Positions 49,406 through 59,873 of a stretch of 64,000 nt of DNA are shown piece by piece. Source of the stretch: Hofstenia miamia (taxonomy: Eukaryota; Xenacoelomorpha; Acoela; Hofsteniidae); assembly GCA_900660155.1 (NCBI GenBank), contig CABFPE010000006.1:2808536-2872535 (forward strand), given 5' to 3'. Within the stretch, counting starts at the first letter, position 1; each line of letters starts with the position of its first letter. The notes below the pieces were generated by a model that ran no database searches, was not told the DNA's origin, and was given only the letters and a program-made list of their open reading frames with translations. The position numbers and the translations under genes are program-made.

Positions 49406-51639
49406 CCTATTCTAAGTTTCTTCAGCATTATTAAAGATATTATGAAAGAAATCTTGACTCATGTAATAATACATAATAATCTACTCAATAATAAATATAA
49501 TTTGTAAACATAAATTCATACAAAGATAAGTCACATAACTTAAAATTTAGAATTTAATGACTTTAATAACAAAAATCTGAAACCTGAATAAACATTGACT
49601 CAAGTTAATACAAATCAATTTAAATTCTATATAATACAAATATGAACTTTTACAATAAATACATGAAAAGGAGACAATGAAACAACTAATAATTATAAAA
49701 GATCCTAGATGTTGCCACTGCTGAAAACTTTATCTTTTGCAAACTCTATTTTTTTAAACTAGCTTCAAGACTTTGACATCACAAAGGATTGGAGAATTTG
49801 ACTTAGCTTGCAAAATGCATTGTGATTAAACTTTAATTGAATAATATGGTTGTTCACTTGCAAAAGTTAATAATTGTAATGACAATTAGGAATGAAGATA
49901 ATGCATGTGAACAGTTGATTGACTATGAAGGAACTAGAAAGACTTCAATGAGGTGTTTAGATCATTTATGAACTGCATTCCATTTGATTCTTCCATTTTA
50001 TTCAAGAGTAAAAATTATAGAACAAAAATAATTTTTTGAAAAAAATAATGATTCACCAGGGTTTTTAGGTACTCAGAATGCTAAAAACTTGAGCTTGAGT
50101 GAGTTGACAATGCTTGATCAGAGAAAATTCTGATGTGAAATCTATAATACTTGAAATCAAACTTGGTATAAACTTCTCATGAAAATACTGTTAAAATTAA
50201 ATAATTTTAAACATCAATTTCTTTGAATTTGCAGATAGTTACCTTTCTAGCTTTCAAAAACTTGTAATGATTACAAAATAAATAACTTGAACTCAACTTG
50301 AAAATCCTGGAACACTCAAATCTGTGAGATACTAAGAATGTACATAATAGCAGGGAATCTTTTAACACACAAACTTGGTGAGAAATTGCCCATGCAGTGA
50401 AATCCCGCAATTAGTACAGATTGTACTATTTTTGGAAATGAACCTATAAATTTACTTAAGTAAATTAGTGACAGCAATAAATATATCATTTTTCTTTCTA
50501 TTATTTTTAGTGAATCACACGTATATGAGGTAGGAATAAACAGTTCTTCAACTGTAATGAGACTTAACATAAGTGATCAAGGCATCAAATGCTGTTGCAG
50601 TTGTCCAAAGCAGAGGTCAATAAAAACAGGTTTTGTTGAATAAATATTTCATTTTAGCCCTAAAAAATGCCCTGCATAATAGACACTATCCCCTTAACAA
50701 AAACTACCTCAAACTCCAGAAAATATAAATTGTAGCTTACAAAGAATTGCCTTCTCTACATAACATTGAATCCTAGTAATTACCTTGTGATTCCTGATCA
50801 TTCTAACCATGAATGGCCTGACAACCACTTTAAAGTACATTTGCAAAGCATTTTCCCCATAAATTAGCAAATTTGAGCATTGTGAGGTATTGGAAGGTCT
50901 TTTGGTGAACATGCTTTAATGCAATATTGAAAATTTCTATCCATGTGTATTACAGTGACTAGAATTATTGAAAAAATGGACAATTTTTCTCTGAGAATTT
51001 ACATTTTTTTAAAAAAACATAAATTCTCTCAATACCTAATATTCATGGATTTAAAAAATTTTGTGCACATAGAAGCAACAGAGAACTTGGACTCTTTCTT
51101 GATATATACAAGGATATTCCAAACACATTGAAGTGTGACATACACAAGAGGTGGCTGTCTGAAGAAAGAGGAGACTTGTTTTTATCACATTATTCTTTTA
51201 AATTGAGTGCAGCACTAGTAGTTTGTAGGCTATAAGCATTTAGAAATTTTTAGAGCATCATGAAAATTTCTCAAAATTCCCCAAGCTGCTTAAGGTTAAG
51301 TAAGATATCATAAAAAAATACATTACAGAGTAGGTTGTATTGATTTTGGGATTCTTAAAAATAATGTTCTAAAAGCTTGCTCTACTTCTAAATCCACATG
51401 TTTTCATAATTTTATCTAGTTTCCATCCTAACTGTGACAGCTATTTTTTATTTGCAGGTGTAAAATTGAAAAATCCTATCAATATCCAACAATTTTATAG
51501 CAATAAGTTCATTATGTACACCATTTAGTAGGATTTCAAAAATACTAAGAAGGTCCATATAAACTTTCCCAGATTTTTCATATGTTGATTGTTAAAAAGA
51601 GTGTTTAAATATTGATGTAAATTTCAATGTTATGTCATT

Positions 51640-52140
51640 GACCTGTCTATATGCACTGCAATTGTAATAATGGAGTAATCTAACATAAGTGTGGCATAAT
51701 CAGTGAAGAAACAAATTAATGTGGCTTAAGTGCATCATTTAGCCAATTTAATTTCAACCTTAGTAATATGAACTCTGTAAATTTATAATTAGATGAATTT
51801 AGGTCTTTTGTAAACTGTGTGATTTTAGCTTAATTACTATGCAGTATCTTTGTTTGAAAGGTTATTGTACAGAACCTGTTCTGTTTACTTATGTTAGCAA
51901 CAGTGTACTATTGTTTGATTCTTTTACCAGTTTTATTTGTATAAATATGTGTGATTTATTCATTTATTTTGTCAGCAGTTATTCTCAATAAATTTGTTTT
52001 TTATTTTATTATCTTGATTTTATAATTTATTAAAATGATGTGTTTCTAATTTAATTTGCATAGTTAAAGAGCATCCAGAAGGGGGACAGCTTGGATGATA
52101 TGTTCCCATCAACTTAGCTAAGATTAGTGACTTTGTTTTA
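51640..52140. repeat. Diverged dispersed repeat, copy 1
   Basis: It aligns loosely but in order with 54,780-55,340. Shared are TAATATGAACT/TTATATGAACT, GTAAACTGTG/GTACAAACTGTG, CCTGTT..GTTTACT, ACCAGTTTT and ACAGCTTG(G/A)AT. Family unknown; perhaps a retroposon 3' region. Confidence 0.5.
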
Positions 52141-52160
52141 GTGATTTGTAAATAACTGAA

Positions 52161-52570
52161 ACCCCGTTGACTTTTTCAAACGTAAATTCAGGATTTGTGG
52201 AAAAAGTCAACACGGCCCCTGAAAAAGTNAACAGGATAATTAGTTCATCTCTGCCGAGATTCTTGAGAGGAGCTAATAATTTAGTTTTGGTTAACTCCTC
52301 TTCAGGTAACGCAATGAGCGACTGGGACCCCGTTGACTTTTTCAAACGTAAATTCGGTTCTTTTGGAAAAAGTCAACACGGCCCCTGAAAAAGTCAACAC
52401 CAAATTTTTCTATGATAGATACAGCCAGGGTTGGCCCGGGTTGGCCTTCAGGGTTGTCTTAGTAACACACTGGCAAAATATCTTGGCCATAGCAATAATA
52501 TAACCTGAGATATAGAGGTTGGACCCCATCAAAATGTGTTGACTTTTTCTAACATGAAGTTGACTTTTTC
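52161..52570. repeat. Clustered GTTGACTTTTTC repeats in both directions
   Basis: The 12-mer GTTGACTTTTTC or its reverse complement occurs eight times: 52,166, 52,200, 52,221 (with an N), 52,332, 52,366, 52,387, 52,538 and 52,559. A 68-base unit with two inverted 12-mers (52,161-52,228) is repeated at 52,327-52,394 with a changed centre. Read on the plus strand, both units encode PVDFF(K)RKF and GKSQHGP in open frames, but this follows from the repeat and is not evidence of a gene. A single N at 52,229 follows the first unit, so part of the duplication may be an assembly overlap. Confidence 0.85.
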
Positions 52571-52679
52571 AACCTAAAAAAAATTTAATTTTTTTTTACC
52601 CTAATAGCAAGGCTGGGTGAGGTCCAACCACTTATCTATGCTCACTGACCCTAAGCAATACCATTTCATCAAATAAACC

Positions 52680-53120
52680 TTAAAAAAATCCAAAAAAAAA
52701 TTTTTTTTTGAAAAAAAAAATTTTTTTACCCAAGTTTACCATCTTTGAAGAGTTGATACTCAACAATTTTAACAGTGATACCCATTTTTTATTGCAGATT
52801 CATGTAGATGAAGACTAGAACTTTCGAATGGTATACGTTTCAAGTCTATAGGACCAATATTGGTCCCTCAGCGGAGTCCAAAAAATTTGAAAAAAATTAC
52901 TATAAGAAAATCAAAAAAAATTTTTTATTTCACCAAAATGGTTTTTAAGCCATTTCCAGTGGTTTAAAAGCAAAAAAAAAATTTTTGAAAATTTTATAAA
53001 GTAGACCATCTTTGAAGGCCTGGTTCTCACAAATTTCAAGAATGACAACCCTGTTTAATGGCAGATTCAAGTAGATTAAGACTAGAACTTTTGAATGGTA
53101 TATGTTTCAAGTCGATAGTG
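52680..53120. repeat. Two-unit diverged tandem repeat with A/T homopolymers
   Basis: Units start at about 52,739 and 53,008. Both contain ACCATCTTTGAAG, GCAGATTCA(T/A)GTAGAT, AAGACTAGAACTTT and GAATGGTATA(C/T)GTTTCAAGT. Runs of A next to runs of T precede each unit. Family unknown. Confidence 0.8.
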
Positions 53121-53276
53121 TAGAATCGTTGGCTGGTAGGGAAACTTAACTAGAAACTTAATTGACTCCACAGAAGGTTTGAATAGCGTTTACATAACAG
53201 CCACGATTCCAGAAAAAGGAATAACACAGAATTTATAACATATAGATGTAACATTGGTAATTCATCCAAGTAACAN

Positions 53277-54313
53277 ATCTTAAGCAGTAAGTTTCATAAA
53301 GATAATAATTAAATAAAAATGTACAATGGTAAATACGGCAGTTGAGAGTAGATAAATTCTATTGAACCATTGCTACAGTTTCCTCTTTTTTATACAATTG
53401 TTTAATCATTACCTGCCTTTGTTTACAATACTTCAGATGTCAACATAGTTTAACATGATCAAATTCTATTTCCCTTGTAAAATTAAATTTGAGCAATAAT
53501 CAGCACTGTTGAGGGGACATCAAATTAATAGCAACAAGCTAAGGTTGAAACTAGCAAATAACGTCATGATGACGTAATAATACAAAGTAACGTTATAAAA
53601 NNNNNNNNNNNNNNNNNNNNNTTTTTGAAAATTTTATAAAGTAGACCATCTTTGAAGGCCTGGTTCTCACAAATTTCAATTTGTCTCACTTGCTTAATTT
53701 CTATCTCAATTCAAAAAACACAAACTCTCATTTCATTGTTATCTCTCAGCTCACTATTAAATAATCTGTAATTGCCAGATATTCATGCTAGCCCATGGCA
53801 TGGTATCATCACAGTGTTAGGTTTTATAAGTGCATGTAAGTGTTGAATTACGAAAGAGAGATTTATTATTTCCTTATGCATATCTGTATACATAACTTAA
53901 CGAGTCCACAACTCAGACTGGGTAATCAACAGACCCCCAGAAGCAACGTGTCGCCCTGTGCTAATGAAAGCACTCCTGAATTGTCACCTATCTTAAGCAG
54001 TAAGTTTCATAAAGATAATAATTAAATAAAAATGTACAATGGTAAATACGGCAGTTGAGAGTAGATAAATTCTATTGAACCATTGCTACAGTTTCCTCTT
54101 TTTTATACAATTGTTTAATCATTACCTGCCTTTGTTTACAATACTTCAGATGTCAACATAGTTTAACATGATCAAATTCTATTTCCCTTGTAAAATTAAA
54201 TTTGAGCAATAATCAGCACTGTTGAGGGGACATCAAATTAATAGCAACAAGCTAAGGTTGAAACTAGCAAATAACGTCATGATGACGTAATAATACAAAG
54301 TAACGTTATAAAA
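53277..54313. repeat. Duplicated 324-bp block around an assembly gap
   Basis: 53,277-53,600 is identical by eye to 53,990-54,313. The first copy is bounded by a single N (53,276) and by the 21-N gap (53,601-53,621). Just right of the gap, 53,622-53,679 repeats 52,982-53,039 exactly (58 bases). The two shared blocks keep their order but not their spacing, as expected if overlapping contigs or haplotypes were placed in series. Confidence 0.9.
53601..53621. other. Assembly gap of 21 N
   Basis: A run of 21 N inside the duplicated region. Confidence 0.99.
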
Positions 54314-54347
54314 AACAAAAGCAACAGAATCCCTGAGTGACTCTACA
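53835..54347 (-). mobile_element. Probable LTR of an unassigned LTR retrotransposon
   Basis: On the minus strand the segment begins TGTAGAGTC, right after a purine tract (GAGCAAGGGGGGCA). It holds a polyadenylation signal (AATAAA) about 30-40 bases from its end and ends TTACA, a TG...CA structure of about 513 bases. The purine tract followed by TG marks a 3' LTR. It contains a near-perfect dyad, ACGTCAT-G-ATGACGT, at 54,274-54,288, like paired CRE half sites. A fossil; no complete element can be delimited here. Confidence 0.5.
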
Positions 54348-54364
54348 TGCCCCCCTTGCTCAAA

Positions 54365-54592
54365 TTAATTTTCGGCTAGTAGTTGAAGGGCTGGCCCAGA
54401 AACAATATTTTGTGTAGCCATGATCATCTTGGTAGCAAGTTCTCCATCCCATGTTGTGACTTCCACGTAGCTGGCCTCTCGTGTTATCTGCATCAGTACC
54501 TCGCTTTGTGTGACCACCTCGTCTTTCAGCCTTAGGAATTTGAGGGCAGGCATGCGATTGCTAATTGGACAATTCCTCTGAAGATTGTTCAA
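54365..54592 (-). other. Open frame ending before the LTR, unassigned
   Basis: An open frame of about 75 codons ends just before the purine tract of the minus-strand LTR, where the last gene of an LTR element would end. Its CpG-rich composition contrasts with the CpG-poor DNA beyond 54,600, so it belongs to the insertion. I recognise no domain. Treat it as part of the fossil element. Confidence 0.4.
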
Positions 54593-54779
54593 CTGTCTGG
54601 TAAATGTATCATAGAAATTAGAAAGCCAAGTGTTTCAGCACAGTAGTACTCATGATCCCCAAATTCAATTATCAGAATTCTTGTAAAGCTGCACCCCAGC
54701 TATCCATTTCTACATTTGTGAAGCCAGTGTCCTGTTTATGAAAGTGTTTTCATATGTTAGGTATACAAATAGGTGTTGT

Positions 54780-55340
54780 AATTGTTTAGCTTTCCTATTG
54801 ATTTGTTAGCAGTTATAGCAACTGTGATCAAATAGCAGGATGGCTAGCCCTAGGTTAACCCATTGTTTTATATCCAAATTTGTAGAAAATAATAAGAACT
54901 ATTATTGTGGTGTAATCACATTAATTTCTGCATTAGTTATATGAACTAAGTAATTTGCAATTATTAAATTTCTTAATGGATTAATTTAAATTGTACAAAC
55001 TGTGATATTTTCAGTTTTAAATTTATAATATTTCTGCTAATTTCTGATTAATTTAACTGTTCTAAGGGTCAATTGGGCAAACCTGTTATTGTTTACTCAT
55101 ATTAGAACAGTATGTTTTGTTGTTCAATATTACCAGTTTTGTAAATACATAAATGATAGATTTTCATTATTATGTTATGAATAGTAAAACTTTGCTTACT
55201 TCTTATTTTGAATATCATTTAATTAAATAATGTTTTGCTAATTTGTCTCAACTTTGGTGGAGGGTGCCAAGTTGTGATACAGCTTGAATAGTACATCCTT
55301 TGTCAGTTGGTTAGTGCATGGTTAAGAAATTTGCTGTTAA
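54780..55340. repeat. Diverged dispersed repeat, copy 2
   Basis: Partner of 51,640-52,140, in the same orientation and with the same block order. The two copies lie either side of the CpG-containing block at 52,150-54,600. Confidence 0.5.
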
Positions 55341-55753
55341 CTTGATTCATTCATTAATGAAAATTATTATTATTGATAACATCTAAATTGCATGAGCTGA
55401 GAAATACAACAAGTTAGGTTTACACTTAGGTTTAATACACTGCACCCAAGAACAATTAAGGGCTTTTATCTCTTTCTTAATTAGGGCTTTTGTTTTATGT
55501 GACTCTTTCTGCTAGGTTATCTGTTTCAGGTCAGCCAAGTATGGCCAGTCTCCCCTCTCAATCTCCTCTTCCTCTTTGCTTTGATTAGGATGGGTATTAC
55601 AATTAGAATGACTTAATTATTTTGTAGCTTCAGCAAATCCATGCTCAACTTGAATCCCTCATCAATAGGGAGTTAAGCTGATTTCCATGCTGATGCCACA
55701 CAGGCTATGGCCCTCCCTGTTGGGCAATGTGCCTCTTCTTCTTGACATCATGA

Positions 55754-55853
55754 ATACAAAACTTGATAGTATTCATTCTAATATTCTGTAACTAAGTTAG
55801 AGTAAATATATTTTAGTTGAAATATATACAATACCAATGCCATTCTATTTCAA
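55754..55853. repeat. 100-bp perfect direct repeat, left copy
   Basis: Identical by eye to 57,002-57,101, in the same orientation and 1,248 bases away, beginning ATACAAAACTTGATAGTATT. It lacks TG...CA ends, so it does not look like an LTR. Confidence 0.95.
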
Positions 55854-57001
55854 AATTCAATGAAAAATCATGAAACAATTTCATATGAGTAAAACTATGA
55901 TTAATTTATTGAACTTTGTGGAATCATTGCCCCTAAATTTCAAATGCAAGCCATGGGCCTGATGCAACATAGTGACCACCACAAACACCCATGGTACAAG
56001 TAACATTTCATAATTAACTTTACCACTGTCAGGGGACTCTTTAATAAAACCAAAAGAAAGAACTGAACACTAATAAGAGAAGTCTTGTTACCAAATTGCT
56101 ATTGCTACCACAGTGGAAGACAACAAAGTGCCAGAAAACTAAATGGTGCCATTGTGAAAACCAGAAAATTCTTTTACAGCCACCTACACCATTTACATCT
56201 ACCTGCCTTTTACTAGTCAAAATGTAACCAATAAATCCTCTCTAACATTTGAAAGAAGAATCATGCTAAAAACTCAACAAAATTAAAAGGTTGCTACCCT
56301 TATCAGGCAAATGCTACTACTTCTGTAGCATAATCCAAAGCATAATGCTGCTAAGAAGAGAAGATCAGATGATTAGTCAGAATTAAGATCCAATTATTAT
56401 TTATTGATTAAAAACTATTTAAGTTTAATTATCATCATGATTTTTGTAATATGCAACTAAGAAACAATATAGCAAATTAGTACTTGTTGATGAATAATTT
56501 GACTAAATGAAGGGGGCAAAAATGTTTCCATTATTTTTAGCCATTTTGGCAGACAAACAAATTCAAATTTTGAATGACAGGTACTTTTTGAATTTAACTA
56601 AAATAGAATGAAAATCAATTTGGAAATTGTTAAAGTAAATTCAGAGATTAGAGTTGGCCAGAGGCCATAGTGAAACCACAGAGAGGAGGTGCAATGACAG
56701 CATACCTAAATAGTATTGGGTTACTTAAAATTAATATGAGTTAATGACAATGTATCTCATATCAGAGTAAAGAATTAATATCAGTGCATCCCTATTTGCA
56801 TCCAACAGGAAATAATAATTTAAAAGAATAATTAACTCTCTGTTGAAGCCTGGTAGCAGATGCTACACTTCCCAATATAAATATGATGCTATTTTAAAGG
56901 AGCAAACCCCTAGACAAACATTTTTTCTTTAAGAGAAAGCTAGACAAGCTCAAAGAAAAATAGAACACATCCAAATCAAAACATACCAATGTTTTGCCAT
57001 C

Positions 57002-57101
57002 ATACAAAACTTGATAGTATTCATTCTAATATTCTGTAACTAAGTTAGAGTAAATATATTTTAGTTGAAATATATACAATACCAATGCCATTCTATTTCA
57101 A
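57002..57101. repeat. 100-bp perfect direct repeat, right copy
   Basis: Partner of 55,754-55,853. It lies just before the first recognisable part of the Ty3/gypsy element. Confidence 0.95.
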
Positions 57102-58688
57102 TACTCAAAGAGGATAAACAAAAAATACTCAGAGTATGAAAAAATCAAAAGGGTGAATCCATGATTTGTTAAAGAACCCATGAAATCATTCAAATAGCCA
57201 ACAACTGCTTACAACAAGAAATATGCTCAATAAATAATGAGAAATACAAATTAATCAAGCACAACAGTAATCTGTTCAAACAGGTAAAAGAAAGTAACAA
57301 ACAAAACATTATGCTCATGGGACACCTTTTTTTACAGGAATCCAAAAATAAACATCTACAGCAACAAGTTGGTACTACTAGAATACATGTATGAAATTTA
57401 CATGAAAAAGAAACTGATTTGCACACATTGCAAACTTCACTAATTGTAAATCAAACTAATCTAAATGAAAAAACAACAGGACATCAAGATAATAACAATT
57501 CCACTGTCTTAAAACAACTGACTCAACAATCTTCTCTAAATACTAGCATAGTAATAACACTACCTAGTGCAAATTTCCCTCCATCACCAATCCACAATCC
57601 AATACTTAATAGTATAAACTATAAATTAAACATCATAGATAGCTGTGTTAAAGTGATCAAATCACTGCAAATAGATAAAAATATTGAAATTGAGCATACC
57701 ACCAATAGTAACAGACAAAACTCTCAAAATTCACATGCCACCTTACTGCTTTTCCAACTGAGCAGATGGCACCTCATCAATGTTTTGAGGAATGGTTTTT
57801 CTCTTACTAACAAAATCTCCATGTCTAACAAGCTGCTTAGGTACACACCTTTGCTCAGTTTTTAATTGGTAAAGCTTACAACTACTACCTGACATTAGAC
57901 ACATTGATTAAATCCAATTATAATTTACTCATGCAACATTTTTATGATCACTTCCATGTGCCAACAGTATGCAACCAATACAAAATCCTACTCAACAAAA
58001 TAACATACAATAGAAACATTGACATTGAAGAATATATTCTTTAAATTGAATGCCTCTATCAATTGAGTCAATCATCAAATGAATACTTCTCACAGCACAA
58101 TCTCTTTACCTGCATAATATATAAATTATTACTACCTATTCACCATAGATTCAAACAAAAATGTGGTCCTGAAGACAAACTAGGAACATTCATCAAAAAG
58201 CTGTTGAAGCCAAGCTTTTAATTGACAATTACATTAAGATTTCAAATCAAATAAAATTCAATATCAAACCCAAACCAAATATTTAAGAACCAATAAAGTC
58301 CACTGAACCAACCAAATATTTGCCAACTACCACGGGCATCACCATTAAGGTTGAACCAACCACTTTAGACAAATTGGTGAAGGCAATCACTATTAACAAA
58401 GTATACTGCAAAAATGTGGACAGAAAGGACACAACAGCATGAATTGCATTAAAACAATTCATTTAATTGCTGATCAACAATGCAATTTTACAGACAGTAG
58501 CAACATTTGCAAATCCAACTCTGAATCTGAGGAGGATTTAAACTACTAAGAGCACCAACTATCAGCCATTCAGGAACAGTAATTATTACAACCAACCATA
58601 ATAATGACAAAATCCCTACAAGCAACTGTAGATACAGGAGCATCAGTATCAATAATAGAAGACATATGTGGCAACCAAACTAGTATTT

Positions 58689-59873
58689 GGGTTGTTGCAG
58701 AAAAAGCAGCATTTTTTGAGAATTTATATTTACAGTGTTTTTGTGCAATTCTATGCAATGCATTGCAATGCAATGGTCTAAATATCAATAGATAGCCTAT
58801 ATCTGTATGTGATTAATGTCAATAGATTAATTAATATCAATAGAAAGTGTTTTAGTTAACAACGTAATGGAACGTAACAACGTAATGGAAGTATCTTCAA
58901 AAGACTGTTATTTACTAATAGAAACAATGCGAAGAAATGACATGAAATGCACACAAATACACAACATAATAACAACAGCCTGGGGTGATATCATAAGTCT
59001 TCACAGAGTGGAGATTATCGCAAAAGAATATGAAGATGGAACTCAAAAGATACCACACACCATATCATTAAAGATCTTGGTTTTGTCTCCAAATCTTTGA
59101 AGTGGGTTCCACATCTACTGACTGAAGACAATAAACAGAATCGTATTGATTGTTGTGAAGAGATGTCAAGAGTTTTTAATGGAACTTGAAACATTAAAAA
59201 GTTGATGCTCATAACAGATGAAAAATGGTTCTATTGTAGACCATTAGGAAATTCAAAAACATGTTTGTCCTGGATTCAGCCAGACAGAGATAGGCCTGTA
59301 TGTTCCAAAAGAACATTATCAGATAAAAAGTTCTTGGTCTTAATGTGCACAAATTTTGACAGTTTGTCTTACTACAAAATTCTCAACAAAGGTATCACTG
59401 TTAATTCCACTGTTTATTGTGAATTCATAATGGAGGCATTCAATAATTTCCATACTTATGAGAATATTAAGGATAGAAGAGGTATTCCTATTGAAAATGC
59501 AATTTTGTTTCAAAACAACGCAAGACCTCATATTTCACATGAAACTACTGATTTTCTAAGAAGGAAAAACATCAAGACATTGAAACAACCTGCCTACTCC
59601 CCGGATGTCAATATATGTGACAGAATGGCTTTTTCTCTGCTTGAGATGATTTAGAAATTTTTTTACAAGAAAATATACCTACATTGACAAAAGAGATCAT
59701 TCACCATCAATTTGAAATGTTATACCAAAAATGCCTAGATATAATTGAAAACAATGGTAATTATTGTTAAAAACTACATAATTTTGTTATGAATTGTTAA
59801 ATTGTGAATTATAAATTGTTATGAATTGTTAAATATAAATTCTCAAAAAATGCTGCTTTTTCTGTGACAACCC
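58689..59873 (+). mobile_element. mariner transposon inserted in the gypsy element
   Basis: A 1,185-bp element with 44-bp terminal inverted repeats (58,689-58,732 and 59,830-59,873) differing at two sites; each begins GGGTTGT. The length is typical of mariner. The transposase reads from about 58,867: an N-terminal helix-turn-helix region, then SKSLKWVPHLLTEDNKQNR, LITDEKWFYCRP (first catalytic Asp), FQNNARPHISHE (second position, Asn in place of Asp) and PAYSPDVNICDRM (third Asp). There are 34 residues between the second and third positions, the DD34D mariner spacing. One frame change near 59,050 and one stop near 59,190 make it dead. TA follows the right end directly; on the left, TA lies three bases off. 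Confidence 0.9.

Larger units (their letters stand above)
49081..52140. other. CpG-poor non-coding stretch
   Basis: I found only two CpG dinucleotides (about 50,405 and 50,520) in some 3 kb, although C and G are each common. No gene is supportable. The pattern suggests long-term cytosine methylation. It could be an intron of a methylated gene outside the window or old repeats. Confidence 0.7.
54600..57180. other. CpG-poor non-coding stretch
   Basis: I found no CpG in this stretch. It contains the second diverged repeat copy and a pair of 100-bp perfect repeats, listed separately, and nothing I can call a gene. Confidence 0.65.

Noticed and set aside
52124-52388. Overlapping open frames on both strands encoding PVDFFKRKF-like repeats
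   Set aside because: They arise from the repeated 68-base unit and cross an N; there is no evidence of a gene.
57190-57426. Minus-strand frame rich in Cys and Leu opposite the gag-like region
   Set aside because: It lies antisense to the gypsy element's start and shows no domain; a frame shadow.
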